Shown here piece by piece: positions 33,457-43,957 of a stretch of 64,000 nucleotides of DNA. The DNA comes from Phoenix dactylifera (lineage: Eukaryota; Streptophyta; Magnoliopsida; Arecales; Arecaceae): contig NW_024067680.1 in NCBI RefSeq assembly GCF_009389715.1, forward strand, positions 744,001 through 808,000. Direction: 5' to 3'. How positions within the stretch are numbered: position 1 is the first letter of the stretch; each line of letters starts with the position of its first letter. The position numbers and the translations under genes are program-made. The notes beneath the pieces are model-generated. The model saw nothing but the letters and a program-made list of their open reading frames with translations. It had not been told where the DNA came from and ran no database searches.

Positions 33457-33649
33457 GATTAGTCCGAGTTAGAGCATGTATCCATCATAAGATTTGCTTG
33501 ACAAAAGAGGTACCAAATGCTATATATACTTCTATTCAGGGTCAAAGTCCAGTGCTGCTTTCTTTTCTTTTCTTTTTCTCTCTTTGATTCTGTGCATAAA
33601 CTCCACACGCAGTATTTAAATGAAAAAACACGGTGAAGTTTACATACCT

Positions 33650-34110
33650 CATCATTTTGGACTGTGTTCGAAATTCAGAAAAACACCTTGGTGTTGCAGC
33701 GTTGCCATGCATTAGGTATTGCCAAATTTTTGTCAAACTTCTCAAACGAGCCATCAGTAAAATCAATTTTATTCTTGAGTAAGAGAGCGGTCTTCATGGC
33801 ACGCCTCCATAAAGGATAACTGTCACCAGTGAGGACTTAAGAGATGAGGACCTTGCCTGGGTTATCTGAGTGGTGGAGAACGGTGACCTTATATCAATAC
33901 TAGAATTGGAAATAGCAATAGAAGAGGCTATGATTATCAAATGGAGAATAGAGGGTCAAGGAAAATAAACACTGGGAGAATGATAGGAGAACAAAAAAGA
34001 GGTGTTGATTGATCAAGAAAAAATTTTCTCTGATACTATGAGAAATTTGTATTGTAAATAAGATTTGAATTGTTGGTTCTATTCATGGCACTGGTGTGAT
34101 TGTTTTATTC
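33650..34110 (-). pseudogene. copia gag start, primer site and LTR fragment
   Basis: On the minus strand the sequence from about 34040 leftward reads as the N-terminal gag of a copia element (AMKTALLLKNKI.FIDGS, then NAWQRCNTKVFFWI). It is preceded by a decayed primer site (plus strand TCTCTGATACTATGA, 34030-34044) and about 70 bp of LTR (TGAGAAATTTGTATTG). A close relative lies at 49720-50200. The rest of this element is absent here. Confidence 0.65.
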
Positions 34111-35388
34111 ACCCCTAGTTTATTCCATACCTCCTTTCTCGGTCACTATAGCTATAAAGATCCGTCATCTCCTTCCAACTTTCTTGTCAGAGTAAGCTCC
34201 AAAAACAAGTTATTTGTTCCTCCAAAAACTCTCTTTGAATTCATATCAAACAGAGTGGAGCTTTTGCACTCTATTTCTTAAATTGAGGACTAATGGAGAA
34301 ACTAAGCCACTTCCCCCAAATTTATGCGGGCAATGACAAAGAGGAGGTAAAAGGACGGTGAAGACCTCAAAAAGGCAGAAGGGCGGTGAAGGCACTAAAG
34401 AGGCAAAAGAGCAGTGCCGAGATCAGAAGGTATGATGGAGGGGATGAGAAGAGGGTGAACATCTACTTCAAAAAAAGGAGATGTAAAATTTTTTTACTTC
34501 CACTATTTCTAGAAATAATAAAAATTATTTTAAAAAACAAAAACAAGATAATTAAACAAATTTTCTTCATTAGATTCTGTCATTCTATTTTTTTTAAAAA
34601 AAGAAAAAGCAATGTCAAATTTATTTTTTTATATTTTTTTTATGTCATACCTATGCCATAAAAAAAAAAAAAAAGACTGCTAGATTGCTTAGACACCACT
34701 CGAGTCCCATCTTGGGTTAACATCCAAGCAAGACTTGATTTAGGAGCGGAAAGTTGTGTTTCATCATGGACAAATAGTTGATTTTTATTTGCGTAAAATG
34801 TGTGTAACAACTTAAAAAATGTGCCAACTTAGATACATGGTATGAAAGCTTACGTGGGAAAAAAAAAACAATACAAATAGTTGCCAGCTGACAGTATCCG
34901 TGTTAGGGTAGGAAAAATTAGAGTCTTAATGATTAGAATTTGCAAATAATCAACCCCCTCTATTGACATTATTTATTGTTAAGTAACAAACTAATGTGGA
35001 GTATATGCTTGGGTTGGTTATTGATTGACACTATTTGCAAATGGTTCATGTTACAGCCGGATTCTAGCTCCAATCAAGCTTTAATAATAAATATTTTTTT
35101 CTTAATGAAAGTTATTATCCAATCCACCTACAAGGGCATGACGGCTAGCTGGCTCTTGTCCGCGGTCAATAAAGTTCAAAACTGCATGCCAATTAACTTA
35201 GATGCCTTCCGTTATTTAATATATTTTTACCCTGTCCTTGCTGGAGCCCTGTTTGCCTGCTTTCAGCTAGCCTACAAATAAATAAACAATGGCCCCAGGT
35301 CTCTGGGAAACCGTGGGAAGCCCAAAACCGGCAGCATCTCGTCCCCAGTTTTCTCCCATCCCATCTTTTAGCCGGCCTCTATATATAC
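34111..35388. other. Duplicated intergenic DNA, possible WIP promoter relic
   Basis: 34111-34475 aligns with 50205-50555 and starts with a segment like the promoter of WIP copy 1 (TATAGCTATAAAGATCC...CATCTCCTTCCAACTTTC). It may be a decayed WIP unit, but no WIP codons are clear. 34620-35388 aligns with the upstream DNA of copies 2 and 4. CATACCTATGCCATAAAAA near 34646 is the empty counterpart of the Sirevirus insertion at 50893. Confidence 0.5.
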
Positions 35389-35397
35389 ACTCTCCTT
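35389..35397 (+). promoter_or_regulatory. TATA box of WIP copy 3
   Basis: CCTCTATATATACACTCTCC lies 105 bp upstream of the ATG. An (AG)n run of about 14 bp lies in the leader just before the start codon. Confidence 0.65.
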
Positions 35398-35495
35398 CCA
35401 GCTTTGTCAAAACAAGCTCGCCAAAACAAACTACTTTCCTCCATTCATATCTTCCTCAAATTCAGAGTACTCACAGAGAGAGAGAGAGAGAAGAG

Positions 35496-35795
35496 ATGTG
35501 CTCTCCAAGCAAGGCTTCTTTGATCGTGGCAGCGAGCATGGGAGCTGTGGAAGCTCTCAAGGACCAAGCAGGGCTGTGCCGTTGGAACTATGCCATCAGA
35601 TCTCTCAACCAGCAAGCCAAGAACAACATCCGTTCCTTCCCTCAGACCAGGAGGGCGTCTTCTTCTTCTTCTTCTTCTTCTTCTTCTTCTGACATTGGGA
35701 GGAGGAAAGGATCGGAGGGGGCCGATGAGAAGGCCAAGCGATCGGAGGAGGCGCTGAGAAAAGTCATGTACTTGAGCTGTTGGGGTCCTAATTAG
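35496..35795 (+). CDS. Wound-induced protein (WIP/DUF3774), copy 3, 99 aa
   Basis: ATG 35496 to TAG 35793-35795. It starts MCSPSKASLIVAASMGAVEA and ends KVMYLSCWGPN, as in copy 2, from which it differs by a few residues. The serine tract has 11 residues (TCT repeat 35658-35690) against 8 in copy 2 and 9 in copy 4. The family is a plant stress-induced group of small proteins of unknown mechanism. The upstream frame is open (to 35289) but the conserved N-terminus and leader place the start at 35496. It is single-exon, as usual for the family. Confidence 0.9.
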   Translation: MCSPSKASLIVAASMGAVEALKDQAGLCRWNYAIRSLNQQAKNNIRSFPQTRRASSSSSSSSSSSDIGRRKGSEGADEKAKRSEEALRKVMYLSCWGPN

Positions 35796-36431
35796 GACTT
35801 CGGAAGCAGGGGAGACCCAAAAATATAACAAGTCTCTGTTTGGGTGTCTCTGCATCCAACTATTTGAGTACTTTGTAAATATCATGAGTTTAGAGATATA
35901 CTGCGATTTTTGGAAATGGACTTCGTGTATTTTTGTTTCCTCCCGAATTGCAGTACGAGATTGTTTTTCATTCCGATATGGACCCATTAAATGGCTGAGG
36001 CATTTGATTTTGATCGGTCCTCACTAGGATACAGTGGACTGGAGGAAGCCAGTTACCGGACCAAATTGAGAACACTTTATTACTAACGCCTTACTGGATA
36101 CATGTAATGTCTCCTTTTATGTAGGAAAATTAAGAGATACACAACAATAATTCTCCAAAATATTTATCTTTAAGCACCTGAATGTGTGCCTTCACGGAGG
36201 TGGTCGGCCTATTTGGCAATGTCACCATGCTAGAGGAGAATGGAGCATTTAGATGCAGTACTGTACCTTAGCTGGCGAACCATGATGAAGGTCTATTATC
36301 CATTGATGCAATGGATATGGTCCTAGCAGTCAATCTTTAAAGGACGGGCCCCACAGGCAGAAAGAACTCGCTGGATAAGCAACATAGAACTCGCTGGATA
36401 TGCATTACCTGATATAATTACGGCCACCAAG
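35796..36431. other. 3' flank of WIP copy 3
   Basis: It aligns with 27878-28525 and 44252-44935. No gene is recognised. It ends in the bases CACCAAG (36425-36431), the target duplication of the LINE that follows. Confidence 0.65.
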
Positions 36432-36463
<32 letters not shown>

Positions 36464-37118
36464 ATTATTATTATTATTATTATTATTTTATATAACAGCA
36501 GTTTACATTTTACGCGTGCCGATGCAGCCAATAATATCAGAAAACAAAAGAACAGATAACGGAGCCGACACCGTGTCACGAGTCGTCCATATAAACCCTT
36601 CAGAATGATGAGCCGTATAGGAAGCAATTCAGTTTGTTGCACTGTTTGCTTCCCTGTAGACATACATGGCCTACTGGAAGCCACATTCCTCCAGTAGTCT
36701 GCGTATATCAGGAAGCAGAGGCCTGCCCTCGCCTGCACGTTCCTGACCCCGAATCCAGTAGATCACCTGGAGTCGAGTCACCCTTGAGAATGAGTCGTTC
36801 TGCTCCCAAAGTCCATCGGGCAAAAAAAATGCCCTTCCAGATGGCTCTAAGCTCAGCACACACCATAGAGGGGTCGAAGATTTGCTGGCCCCTAGCCCCC
36901 ACTAATCTAGACTCATGATCCCTGATGATGAAACTTGCGTCTCCACATCTTTCATCCTCAGCCATACTATCATCAAAGTTTACCTTCATAAACCCAGAGA
37001 ATAGGGGCACCTAGACTACGAACATAGATCTGGACGCTGCAGAAGCAGGAGGGAGGCTCCAAATGTCTCTGGCCAACCCGAAAGGTGAATCCTCAGCGAT
37101 ACAAGTAAACTCCGCCAG
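36432..37118 (-). mobile_element. 5'-truncated LINE, RNase H end, with (AAT)n(AAC)n tail
   Basis: On the plus strand the insertion opens with TTG and TTA triplet runs (36432-36486), i.e. a tail of AAT and AAC units on the minus strand. The coding piece (minus, 37010-36708) reads as LINE RNase H (KVNFDDS, SFIIRDHESRLVGARGQQIF, ELRAIWKGI, LKGDST). It is flanked by CACCAAG at 36425-36431 and 37119-37125. The homologous unit at 44925-44940 reads through without it (GGCCACCAAGTTTGC). A stop lies between the upstream and RNase H pieces, so it is not functional. Confidence 0.82.
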
Positions 37119-37292
37119 CACCAAGTTTGCTTGATGGAATCTTGAGCATGTTGGTGACCTCTCGGGTATTTGGAGGCTAAAAATAGTTAAGCCTTGGAGG
37201 AAAAGTTGGTGCATTTTAGTTATTGCTACTTGCTCCTAGATGTAACTAGAAAGGAATATAGAAGGTAAAAAGATGTTGTAGGCCTTCAATGG

Positions 37293-37594
37293 CCACCAAG
37301 GTGGTAGCCTAGTAGTAAGGGGGCTTGGACTCCACCCCAGTTGTCAGGAGACCGCATGCCCTACACCCGGATGGCTCTGTATGGATATACTTTCCTTCCA
37401 TCAGTACTAAGGTGGCGCTGGGGTGACGTACTCACACGTGGATGGCCTAGTGGGGTTTCTCCTAGGTTGGAGAGGGCACGCGGAAACTTACGACCCGCAT
37501 CGAACATTCTCTGGTGGAAGGAGGGCCAGTGGGGGCTGCTATGCGGGTGGAGTTCTGCCCCTCCCCCTCCCCTCCTATTACCCACCAAAAAAAA
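37293..37594 (+). mobile_element. SINE, tRNA-like head, poly-A tail
   Basis: 302 bp flanked by AATGG (37288-37292 and 37595-37599) and absent at the homologous place in the third unit. It starts CCACCAAGGTGGTAGCCTAG, with TAGCCTAGTAG fitting the polymerase III A box, and has a second, better A-box match, TGGCCTAGTGG, at about 37445-37455. It ends in a run of A. The B box is degenerate. The two A boxes suggest a dimeric element. Confidence 0.6.
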
Positions 37595-37596
37595 AA

Positions 37597-37929
37597 TGGA
37601 GAGCATGAGAGGGACTCTATTTTGCTGTCCCAACACCTGCATGCCGATTACATTTTGCCTAGAAGGTGATTTTACTACATGGGTCTCCTGGATTTGGAGC
37701 AGCTCTATTCCGATGCCGGCTTCACCAACTCTATTGGACATTCTTTCTCTTATCCGATGGCTCGCTTGTTTCTCTGTTATCCATCCAATTCCAGTATTAT
37801 ATCCTATCGTGGCATCTATATTTTCTCCTCCATAATGACTTTATTTTCCCTTCAATTTTGGGTGTGTAGAGAATCCAAATCCAATTTGATAAGAAATTTA
37901 GAATCTAGTATATATGTATTAATTCAGAA
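37597..37929 (+). repeat. Second copy of the repeated unit segment
   Basis: It starts ATGGAGAGCATGAGAGGGAC and is homologous to 31945-32235 and 45150-45425. It has a 12-bp insertion-type difference near 37655 (TAGAAGGTGATT) shared with the third unit. No coding function is inferred. Confidence 0.7.
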
Positions 37930-38263
37930 TGAGAAATTTGTATTGAAAATAAGATTTGAATTGTTTGTTTTATTCATGGCACTGGTGTGCTTTATATACA
38001 AGTTGAGCCTCCAAATATAGTGGAATATAACAATAAAATGCCATTATTATAGAAAAGATATTAGGAACCAGATATAGTATAATACAATAGCAAAATTTTA
38101 TGATTTGATACAAATACTAAATTTAAATATCAGATTACATGATTTTTGGAAATTGATTTAAACTGATGTATCAAAATTGTAAATATAATATGTAGCAGCT
38201 ATGATATTCAATATCATTCATACTTTAATAGGTGAGGTTGTGCATGATTCGTGAGAAAATGCG
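37930..38263 (-). repeat. Solo LTR relic of the minus-strand copia family, unit 2
   Basis: 334 bp starting TGAGAAATTTGTATTG. It is homologous to 45483-45820 and 32275-32610, and preceded as there by CAGAA. The right end (AAAATGCG) has lost the terminal CA. Confidence 0.6.
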
Positions 38264-38657
38264 AATCTAACCCCTTTTTTTTTTTCTTCGGAGATAGCAA
38301 AAGGAAATAATAAAAGGAAAAGAGAATCCTTGGGAATGACTTCTCTCATACTTATGCATGTATCTCCATTCATGCGTACATTGGGGAGGCGTACAGAATG
38401 GCCAATCAGGACAAGTTAGTAAACGGTAGTCCTGTCTTAGCTTAACCAATCATGACCCAAATCCATTCCAATGTATGCCCACCCTTACGAAAGAGGCCCC
38501 AAACGGGGAAACCTAAAATGCCTGCAGAAGGCATGCGAGGTTCATACAAGGAACGGCGAAGCCCCCGGTATCACGAAAATAACGGAGCCCAAAACTAGCA
38601 ATTACTTCAATTCCCTCAGTTTCCTCTACTTTTTTATTATTATTATTACTATGTCTT
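38264..38657. other. 5' flank of orphan gene copy 2
   Basis: It aligns with 32640-33050. No gene; it contains a T run at 38276-38284 and a (TTA)n run before the TATA box at 38658-38664. Confidence 0.55.
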
Positions 38658-38664
38658 TATAAAT
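38658..38664 (+). promoter_or_regulatory. TATA box of orphan gene copy 2
   Basis: CTTTATAAATCTTCTG lies 113 bp upstream of the ATG, in the same context as copy 1. Confidence 0.6.
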
Positions 38665-38770
38665 CTTCTGTCTCCTTCCAAAGTTCTATCGATCTTTTTC
38701 TCATCAAACTACACGGCAAACAGTTACATCTCCCTTTTATCTTTTATTTCCCCAATACTGAAGAGACAAG

Positions 38771-39064
38771 ATGGATTCTGAGAGCATGAGGGCCTATGAC
38801 GAGGAAGAACAGGTTAATTTTACGGATTTTCGGGTGAACACGCTTCGCATTTGTGGGATCGCAGCGCGCGAGAGGTGGCGTCGTCGACAATTGGATGAGG
38901 CTCTGAAGCTTACTCATAAACCCCCGGATTGGTCCGATTGGCGCCAAGTCCACCTGCAAGCTCGTTGGCTGGGCTTACAGAACGGAAACCCGCTCAACAA
39001 TCGTTCGAAGGATCATCCTCGTTCCATGCAAGCGCCCAATCATGAGGATCAAGATGGAGCCTAA
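38771..39064 (+). CDS. Orphan small protein, 97 aa, copy 2
   Basis: ATG 38771 to TAA 39062-39064, same length as copy 1 with no indel. Replacements relative to copy 1 are A to V near residue 17, I to N near 73, S to N and G to D near the C-terminus; two further changes are silent. The Trp/Arg-rich centre is unchanged. It lies about 3 kb downstream of WIP copy 3, as copy 1 lies downstream of copy 2, and belongs to the same duplicated unit. The function is unknown. Confidence 0.6.
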   Translation: MDSESMRAYDEEEQVNFTDFRVNTLRICGIAARERWRRRQLDEALKLTHKPPDWSDWRQVHLQARWLGLQNGNPLNNRSKDHPRSMQAPNHEDQDGA

Positions 39065-40263
39065 GATTAGTCCGAGTTAGAGCATGTATCCATCATAAGA
39101 TTTGCTTCACAAAAGAATTGCCAAATGCTATATATACTTCTATTCAGGGTCAAAGTCCAGTGCTGCCTTCTTTTCTTTTCGGAAGTTTACATACCTCATC
39201 AATGTGCACAGCACGCCTAGGAGTTCTAGTAAAATAAAAGGGATATGGTTTGATGTTTTTGGTGGCAAGGTGGTTGGACTTTTAGCTTCAAATCTTTTCC
39301 TTGCCCTGCTTTGTAGCCATTTTATGGAGAAATTATTAGATGGACCGAATCTACTAGCTTTGATATGGACCGGATGAATAATATCCCTCCGCATCAGCTT
39401 AGATTGGCACTGTATATTTTTTTTTTAAAAAAAGAAAAGAAGCAGAGAGGCCTTAGATTTAGATCCATCCACCTGATCTGGTCCCCTTCGAGCCACCCTC
39501 TTCCGACAATCTCAACCGGCTCCACTTTCGGATGCCTGATCTCAACTGGCTTCCCTTACAGATGCCTGATCTCAATGGAAGATAGAGACAAGGGAGGAGA
39601 GAGGAGGCTCAGTGAGGAGAGAAAATAAGAGACGATCTTGTACATCCATCGAGCAGCTGGGAGAGAGAGAGAGAGGGAGAGAGAGGAAAGAGAGAGAAGA
39701 AAAGGTAATTGGGTCCTAAGTTCATGCGAATGGCTCGGCCACTGACCATGGAGAGAGAAAAGATAGAGGGAGAGATTAAAGAGAGAAACAGAGGAGGTTC
39801 GGTGCCCATGCACAGACTAGAGAGCGAGAGATCTCCACCTTGGTCCGGGCCGGTTGGCGACGGGGTTTTCCCCTTCCTTCACGGGAGCCGCCGCAACAGA
39901 GAATCCACACGGGAAGAAGAAGAAAGCTTTTGGATTTCTCGGCTTGGGAGAAGAAAACTTGGGAGAGAGGTCACGCCTAAGCCCCCTGAGCCCCGCCACG
40001 TGAAGCAAAAACCTTCCACGGTTTTTTTTTTTTTCCTTCAGCAAATAATAAAAAAATAACAAAAAATAATTTAAGAGAAAGAAAAGAAAGACCGAAGTTT
40101 ATGATTTTATTAAGACATTGATGAGAAAAAGAAAGTTTTGAAAGCCGCTAAGACCGGAGCCCCGGCTACCGCCAAACGAGGTAGAAAAAATACAGGATCT
40201 ACGTGCGACGATGATGACCACAAAAAAACGGAAGAGAGGACGGCAGCAGATTACGTGATCGGT
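39065..40263. other. Mixed debris, probably leader/gag part of a copia element
   Basis: 39065-39200 continues the duplicated unit. From about 39400 the sequence is GA-rich, with a (GA)n-like run at 39660-39705. ORFs here show no known motif. Because a primer site and LTR follow at 40264-40490 on the minus strand, the part left of 40264 is likely the decayed 5' internal region of that element. Confidence 0.4.
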
Positions 40264-40490
40264 GGCTCTAATACCATGTTGAAAAAAAAAAAATTGCATT
40301 TCTACCTGTCTATTATAATGTACAGGAGCCTCTTTTATATAGACTAGGAGGCTAAAAATATTTGGTAAGGCCGACTAAGTTTGGCACGATTAATTATAAA
40401 TTAATTAAGATGAAATTTGGAAGGTCAACTAAATTTGGCACGATTAATCACAAATCAAACATGATCCTAATCAATTATATAATTTTAACA
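40264..40490 (-). mobile_element. copia LTR (214 bp) with primer binding site
   Basis: On the minus strand an LTR starts TGTTAAAATT (40490) and ends with CA at 40277, followed by TGGTATTAGAGCC (40276-40264), one base off the usual initiator tRNA-Met site. The LTR ends are inverted (TGTTGAAAA on plus at the left, TTTTAACA at the right). The flanking five bases to the right are ATAAG; no partner LTR is seen to the left. Confidence 0.6.
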
Positions 40491-40679
40491 ATAAGAGAGG
40501 GCTTCGAGTTGGTTACTTGTGCCTGATCTGGTTCGATAGCCAGAGATCTCCTCTGAGCGATTCAGGTCAAGTTAGAGCAATGGAGATCTCTTCGGGGAGC
40601 GGCATCTAGAGTTAGTTGAGAGTGGATTTTTGAAAGTTGGCCAACTGGATGTCCACTTCCATAGAAAAGAGCAAATGAC

Positions 40680-40737
40680 CGGTTGAGGGAGCCAAGAGGA
40701 CGGAGCCGGCCCTGGAGAAAGTTATGTACTTGAGCTG
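40680..40737 (+). pseudogene. 3' remnant of a WIP gene
   Basis: The sequence reads as the last codons of WIP copy 1 (GAGCCAAGAGGACGGAGC...GAGAAAGTTATGTACTTGAG plus CTGTTATGG), that is, the charged stretch and KVMYLSCYG, then loses the stop region. It has no 5' part. It matches 22422-22475 and marks the start of duplicated block B. Confidence 0.75.
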
Positions 40738-41040
40738 TTATGGACCCAACTCTCGGCTAATTTTTTTAACTTAACTTTTTTTATTTATGCATCTATAAGT
40801 ATATATCATTTTGAGAATACATTAAAAGTTTGAAGGGAGGGATTTAACTGAGTTTTTCGATGTCTGAAATTTAGTGATTTATATCGAATTCAGTTCTGCT
40901 TGAAGCACAACAGGAGCAAGACAAACAAGGGAAAGGGGACGAACCCAAAAAGAAAAAGGAAACATGGGAAAGGGAAAGCTTTGGATGTCAATCAATTAAT
41001 CCAAAAGATTGGGAAAGCCAAAAGGAAGATCAGACTTTCT

Positions 41041-41581
41041 TATGGTCAACTTCGATGGGTCTGTCTTGGACAGAGGTATGAGGGGCGACGCGGGTTTTGT
41101 TATTCGAGACCTGTTTGTCAGGGTCATGGCTGCTAGGGGCAGTCAACTCTTCAACTCTTCGACATATCGATCTCGGGTACAGAGCTGAGGGCTGCTTGAG
41201 CGGGTCTTCCTCATGTCCGATGTGTTTTATGGATCGGTTTCATTGTCCTAGAGGGAGATTCGGCCACAGTCATCAGTTGAGTCCGGAGGGGCCTAGGGGT
41301 AATAGTAGTGCCCACCCCTTGCTCCGAGATATTTGGATAATGGTGGGGGCTGAAGGGGCCTTCCAGGCCAAGCACGTGTTCCGTGAAGCTAATGGAGCTG
41401 CGGACTAGGTGGCTGCTTATGTAGCCAGTCACCCCGGTAGTACCCTGTGGGCTGGAGATGGAGAATTGTCCCTGGCACTTCGAGATATTTTGTTTTTCGA
41501 TTTTATTGGGTGTATCTATACTCGTCAGGTATGATCCACCTGCTTTAGCAAAAAAAAAAAAAAAAAAAGAAAAAAGAAGGG
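41041..41581 (+). mobile_element. 5'-truncated LINE, RNase H end, poly-A tail
   Basis: It is flanked by a 14-bp target duplication with two differences (AGATCAGACTTTCT at 41027-41040, AGATCGAACTTTCT at 41582-41595). It encodes broken LINE RNase H (GFVIRDLFVRVMAARGSQLF) with many stops and ends in an A run at 41551-41568. The homologous place near 22740-22765 in block A has no insertion. Confidence 0.82.
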
Positions 41582-42123
41582 AGATCGAACTTTCTCTTTG
41601 TTTTCTTTTATCTTAGATTTTCTTTTAACATTTTGATGTTTTGTTCACTTCCATAATGCTAAACCTCACCCAAAGAGGTTAGTCCATATGTTGTTATTTA
41701 GGTTCTTTAGCTCTATATAAATGCTCAAAATCTATGATTGATGTGAGTCTAAATACATATTTTTGTAGATCCTAATATACTCCTTAATTTAAGCTAAGGT
41801 GTCCTTGTCGAGCTAAAAATTCAGATCCATTCAAATACAACCACAAATATCATGATCAAGCGATGATTAATCCAAATGGATCAATCCTATAGTATCTCTT
41901 AGTCTACATATACCATGATCTAAATCTGCTACTATACTATTTGAAATGATTTAGAATCTCTTTTAGATGAGTCAGAAGATATTATTTGGATTTGTTAATC
42001 CTGCAAAATATCCAAGATCTATCTAACGTAAGTTGATAGGACTAACCACATACTAGTAGGGTCCTCACATTTTTTTTAAACAATAAATAATTGAAATTCA
42101 TAGAGCAATTATATGAAAATGTA
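41582..42123. other. Block B DNA with empty site of the solo LTR
   Basis: It aligns with 22745-23222 and, after 42064, with 25596 onward. The stretch ACTAGTAGGGTCCTCACATTT at 42052-42072 contains a single AGGGT exactly where block A has LTR plus two AGGGT copies. No gene. Confidence 0.75.
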
Positions 42124-43225
42124 TAGGCTTGATAACGAGCCGAGCCGAGCCGAACCCAAGCCTTCCGCTTGTTTCACAGAAGCTTATGCTCGGGCTTGGT
42201 ATCTAGCTCTGTATTGGTCTCAAGCTCGGAATTGCTTGGCTAAGCAAAGGCTCGGGCTTGAGTTCGTAAAGCTCGTTTCAATTACGAGCTCAAGCCTGAT
42301 CCCGAGCTTGGGCCACATAACCCCTTTTTTTTTTTTTTTTTTTTTTTTGGGCAACTGTAACCCTCTGTTCTAAAGGCAACAGAACGAGAAGAGACGACTG
42401 CGTCGCCTCGAGCGACAGCTTGGGCTCAGCGGTGGCCGGTTGGGGAGGCAAGTCGATGGAAGAGGGAGAGGAGGAGGAGGAGATGGGCCGCCTTCTGTCC
42501 TGGACCGAGGACGGGAGCTTTCGACCGGCCGGCGCGGCGGTGGCGTCTGTAGCGGCGGACGAGGAAGAGGATCGTGGGGAGGTGAGCCTTAGGGAGTGGC
42601 TGGACTGGCCGGGGCAGCCGGTGCACCTCCTCAAGAACCTCCACATCTTCCGGCAGATCATCGAGGCAGTGAACCTCGCCCACTCATAGGGTGTCGTCAT
42701 CGGCAACGTCCGCCCCTTCTACTTCGTTGTATCGTCCTTCAACCGCATCTCCTTCATCGAGTCTGCCTGCAACTCCACCTCCGGCTCCGACTCCTGCGAG
42801 GACACTGGCGGTGGCTCCGACGATAAGCCCACAGGGCATCGGCTCGCAGACCAAGAGAGGACTCCTAAGGAGGACACCTCTGAGATAGCGTTGGACACCA
42901 GCTGCTTGCGCTCAAGCTCAGCCTATGCCGAGGAGGTGGACGGCGGTGGAAGGGAGGTGGAGCTGGTGGGGGAGGAGAAAAAGGCAATTCCTTTGAAGCA
43001 GATACTGCTTATGGAGTTAAATTGGTATACGAGCCCAGAGGAAGCTGACCACAGTCCAAGTATACACGATCTAAAGAAGACTCAAAAAGGGTCCACGCAG
43101 TATTAAGTCACGAGCCCAAGCGGGCTCGTGAGCTGCTCGGGCTCGATCTCGAATTTAAACGGATCTTATCTTGGGCTCGAGCTCGTTTAACTAACGACCC
43201 GCGCCCGAGCTCGTTAACGGGCCTA
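42124..43225 (+). mobile_element. hAT-type transposon carrying a SPA gene fragment
   Basis: 1102 bp with inverted ends TAGGCTTGATAACGAGC (42124-42140) and GCTCGTTAACGGGCCTA (43209-43225), 14 of 17 positions complementary. It has an 8-bp target duplication with one difference (AAAATGTA / AAAATGCA). The subterminal parts are rich in GCTCG/CGAGC words, as in many plant hAT elements. No transposase is present. Block A lacks the insertion near 25653-25660. The interior is largely a SPA-like gene piece (42456-43106). A T run lies at 42327-42348. Confidence 0.8.
42456..43106 (+). pseudogene. SPA1-family (COP1-interacting) N-terminal fragment, in a transposon
   Basis: The frame starts MEEGEEEEEMGR and contains VSLREWLDWPGQPV, LHIFRQIIEAVNLAHS, then a TAG at 42687-42689 where SPA proteins have Gln. 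It continues in the same frame with NVRPFYFVVSSFNRISFIES, TSGSDSCED and PLKQILLMELNWYTSPEE before an unrelated tail to TAA 43104-43106. This order matches the start of the kinase-like domain of SPA proteins, which with COP1 form the E3 ligase that represses light signalling. Coiled-coil and WD40 parts are absent. With one stop and truncation it is a transduplicated fragment. The parent gene must lie elsewhere. Confidence 0.8.
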
Positions 43226-43233
43226 AAAATGCA

Positions 43234-43850
43234 TAGAACAACTATGATTCAGAAATGAAGGTTTCAACTAATTGAATTCTAAAGCTTTAGAATATGGATA
43301 CAAGAACTATAGGTTTGATCCATATTTTGGTTCTACAATGCTCATTCTAATATGTCATAGGGTCTTGTACTTTTCTAGTCTTAGAAAAATTTACTGAAAA
43401 TATTCTCAATACAGAAACAAGATAATCAAACATATTTTCTTCATTGGATCCTGTAATCCTATTTTTTTAAAAAAATAAAAAAAAGCAACGTCTAAGTTTT
43501 TTTTTAATATTTTTTTTCATGCCATACCAATGCCATAAAAAAGAAAAAAGAATGCTAGATTGCTTATACACCACCTCGAACCCATCTTAGATTAACATCT
43601 AAGCAAGACAAATAAATTTTTTTTTAATAAAAGTTATTATCCAATCCACCTAGTGCAAAACTTCATGCCAATTAACTTAGATGCCCTCCGTTATTTAATA
43701 TATTTTTCCCCTGTCCTTGCTGTAGCCCTGTGACTCTGCTTTCAGCTAGATAAACAATATGGCCCCAGGTATCTGGGAAACCGTGGGAAGCCCAAAACCG
43801 GCAGCATCTCATCCCTAGTTTTCTCCCATCCCAATCTTTTTGCCAGCCTC
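43234..43850. other. Upstream DNA of WIP copy 4
   Basis: It aligns with 25660-25860 and 26700-27470, with about 370 bp missing relative to copies 2 and 3 near 43610. No gene. The TATA position reads CTCTACATATACAC (43849-43862), one change from the TATATATA of copies 2 and 3. Confidence 0.6.
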
Positions 43851-43957
43851 TACATATACACTCTCCTTCCAGCTTTGCGATCAAAGCTCACCAAAACAAT
43901 CTACTATCCTTCATTCATATCTTCCTCAAATTCCGAGTACTCACAGAGAGAGAAAAG

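Noticed and set aside
37293..37380. A functional tRNA gene
   Set aside because: Only A-box-like words are present; no cloverleaf with anticodon stem and proper B box can be made out. A SINE head explains it better.
39365..40059. ORFs of 66-116 codons around the GA-rich run
   Set aside because: No motif, overlapping on both strands, and probably part of a decayed copia leader; not supported as genes.
42324..42348. Poly-T run as the tail of a minus-strand LINE or SINE
   Set aside because: It lies within the hAT element next to the SPA fragment and no retroposon body follows it to the right on the minus strand.
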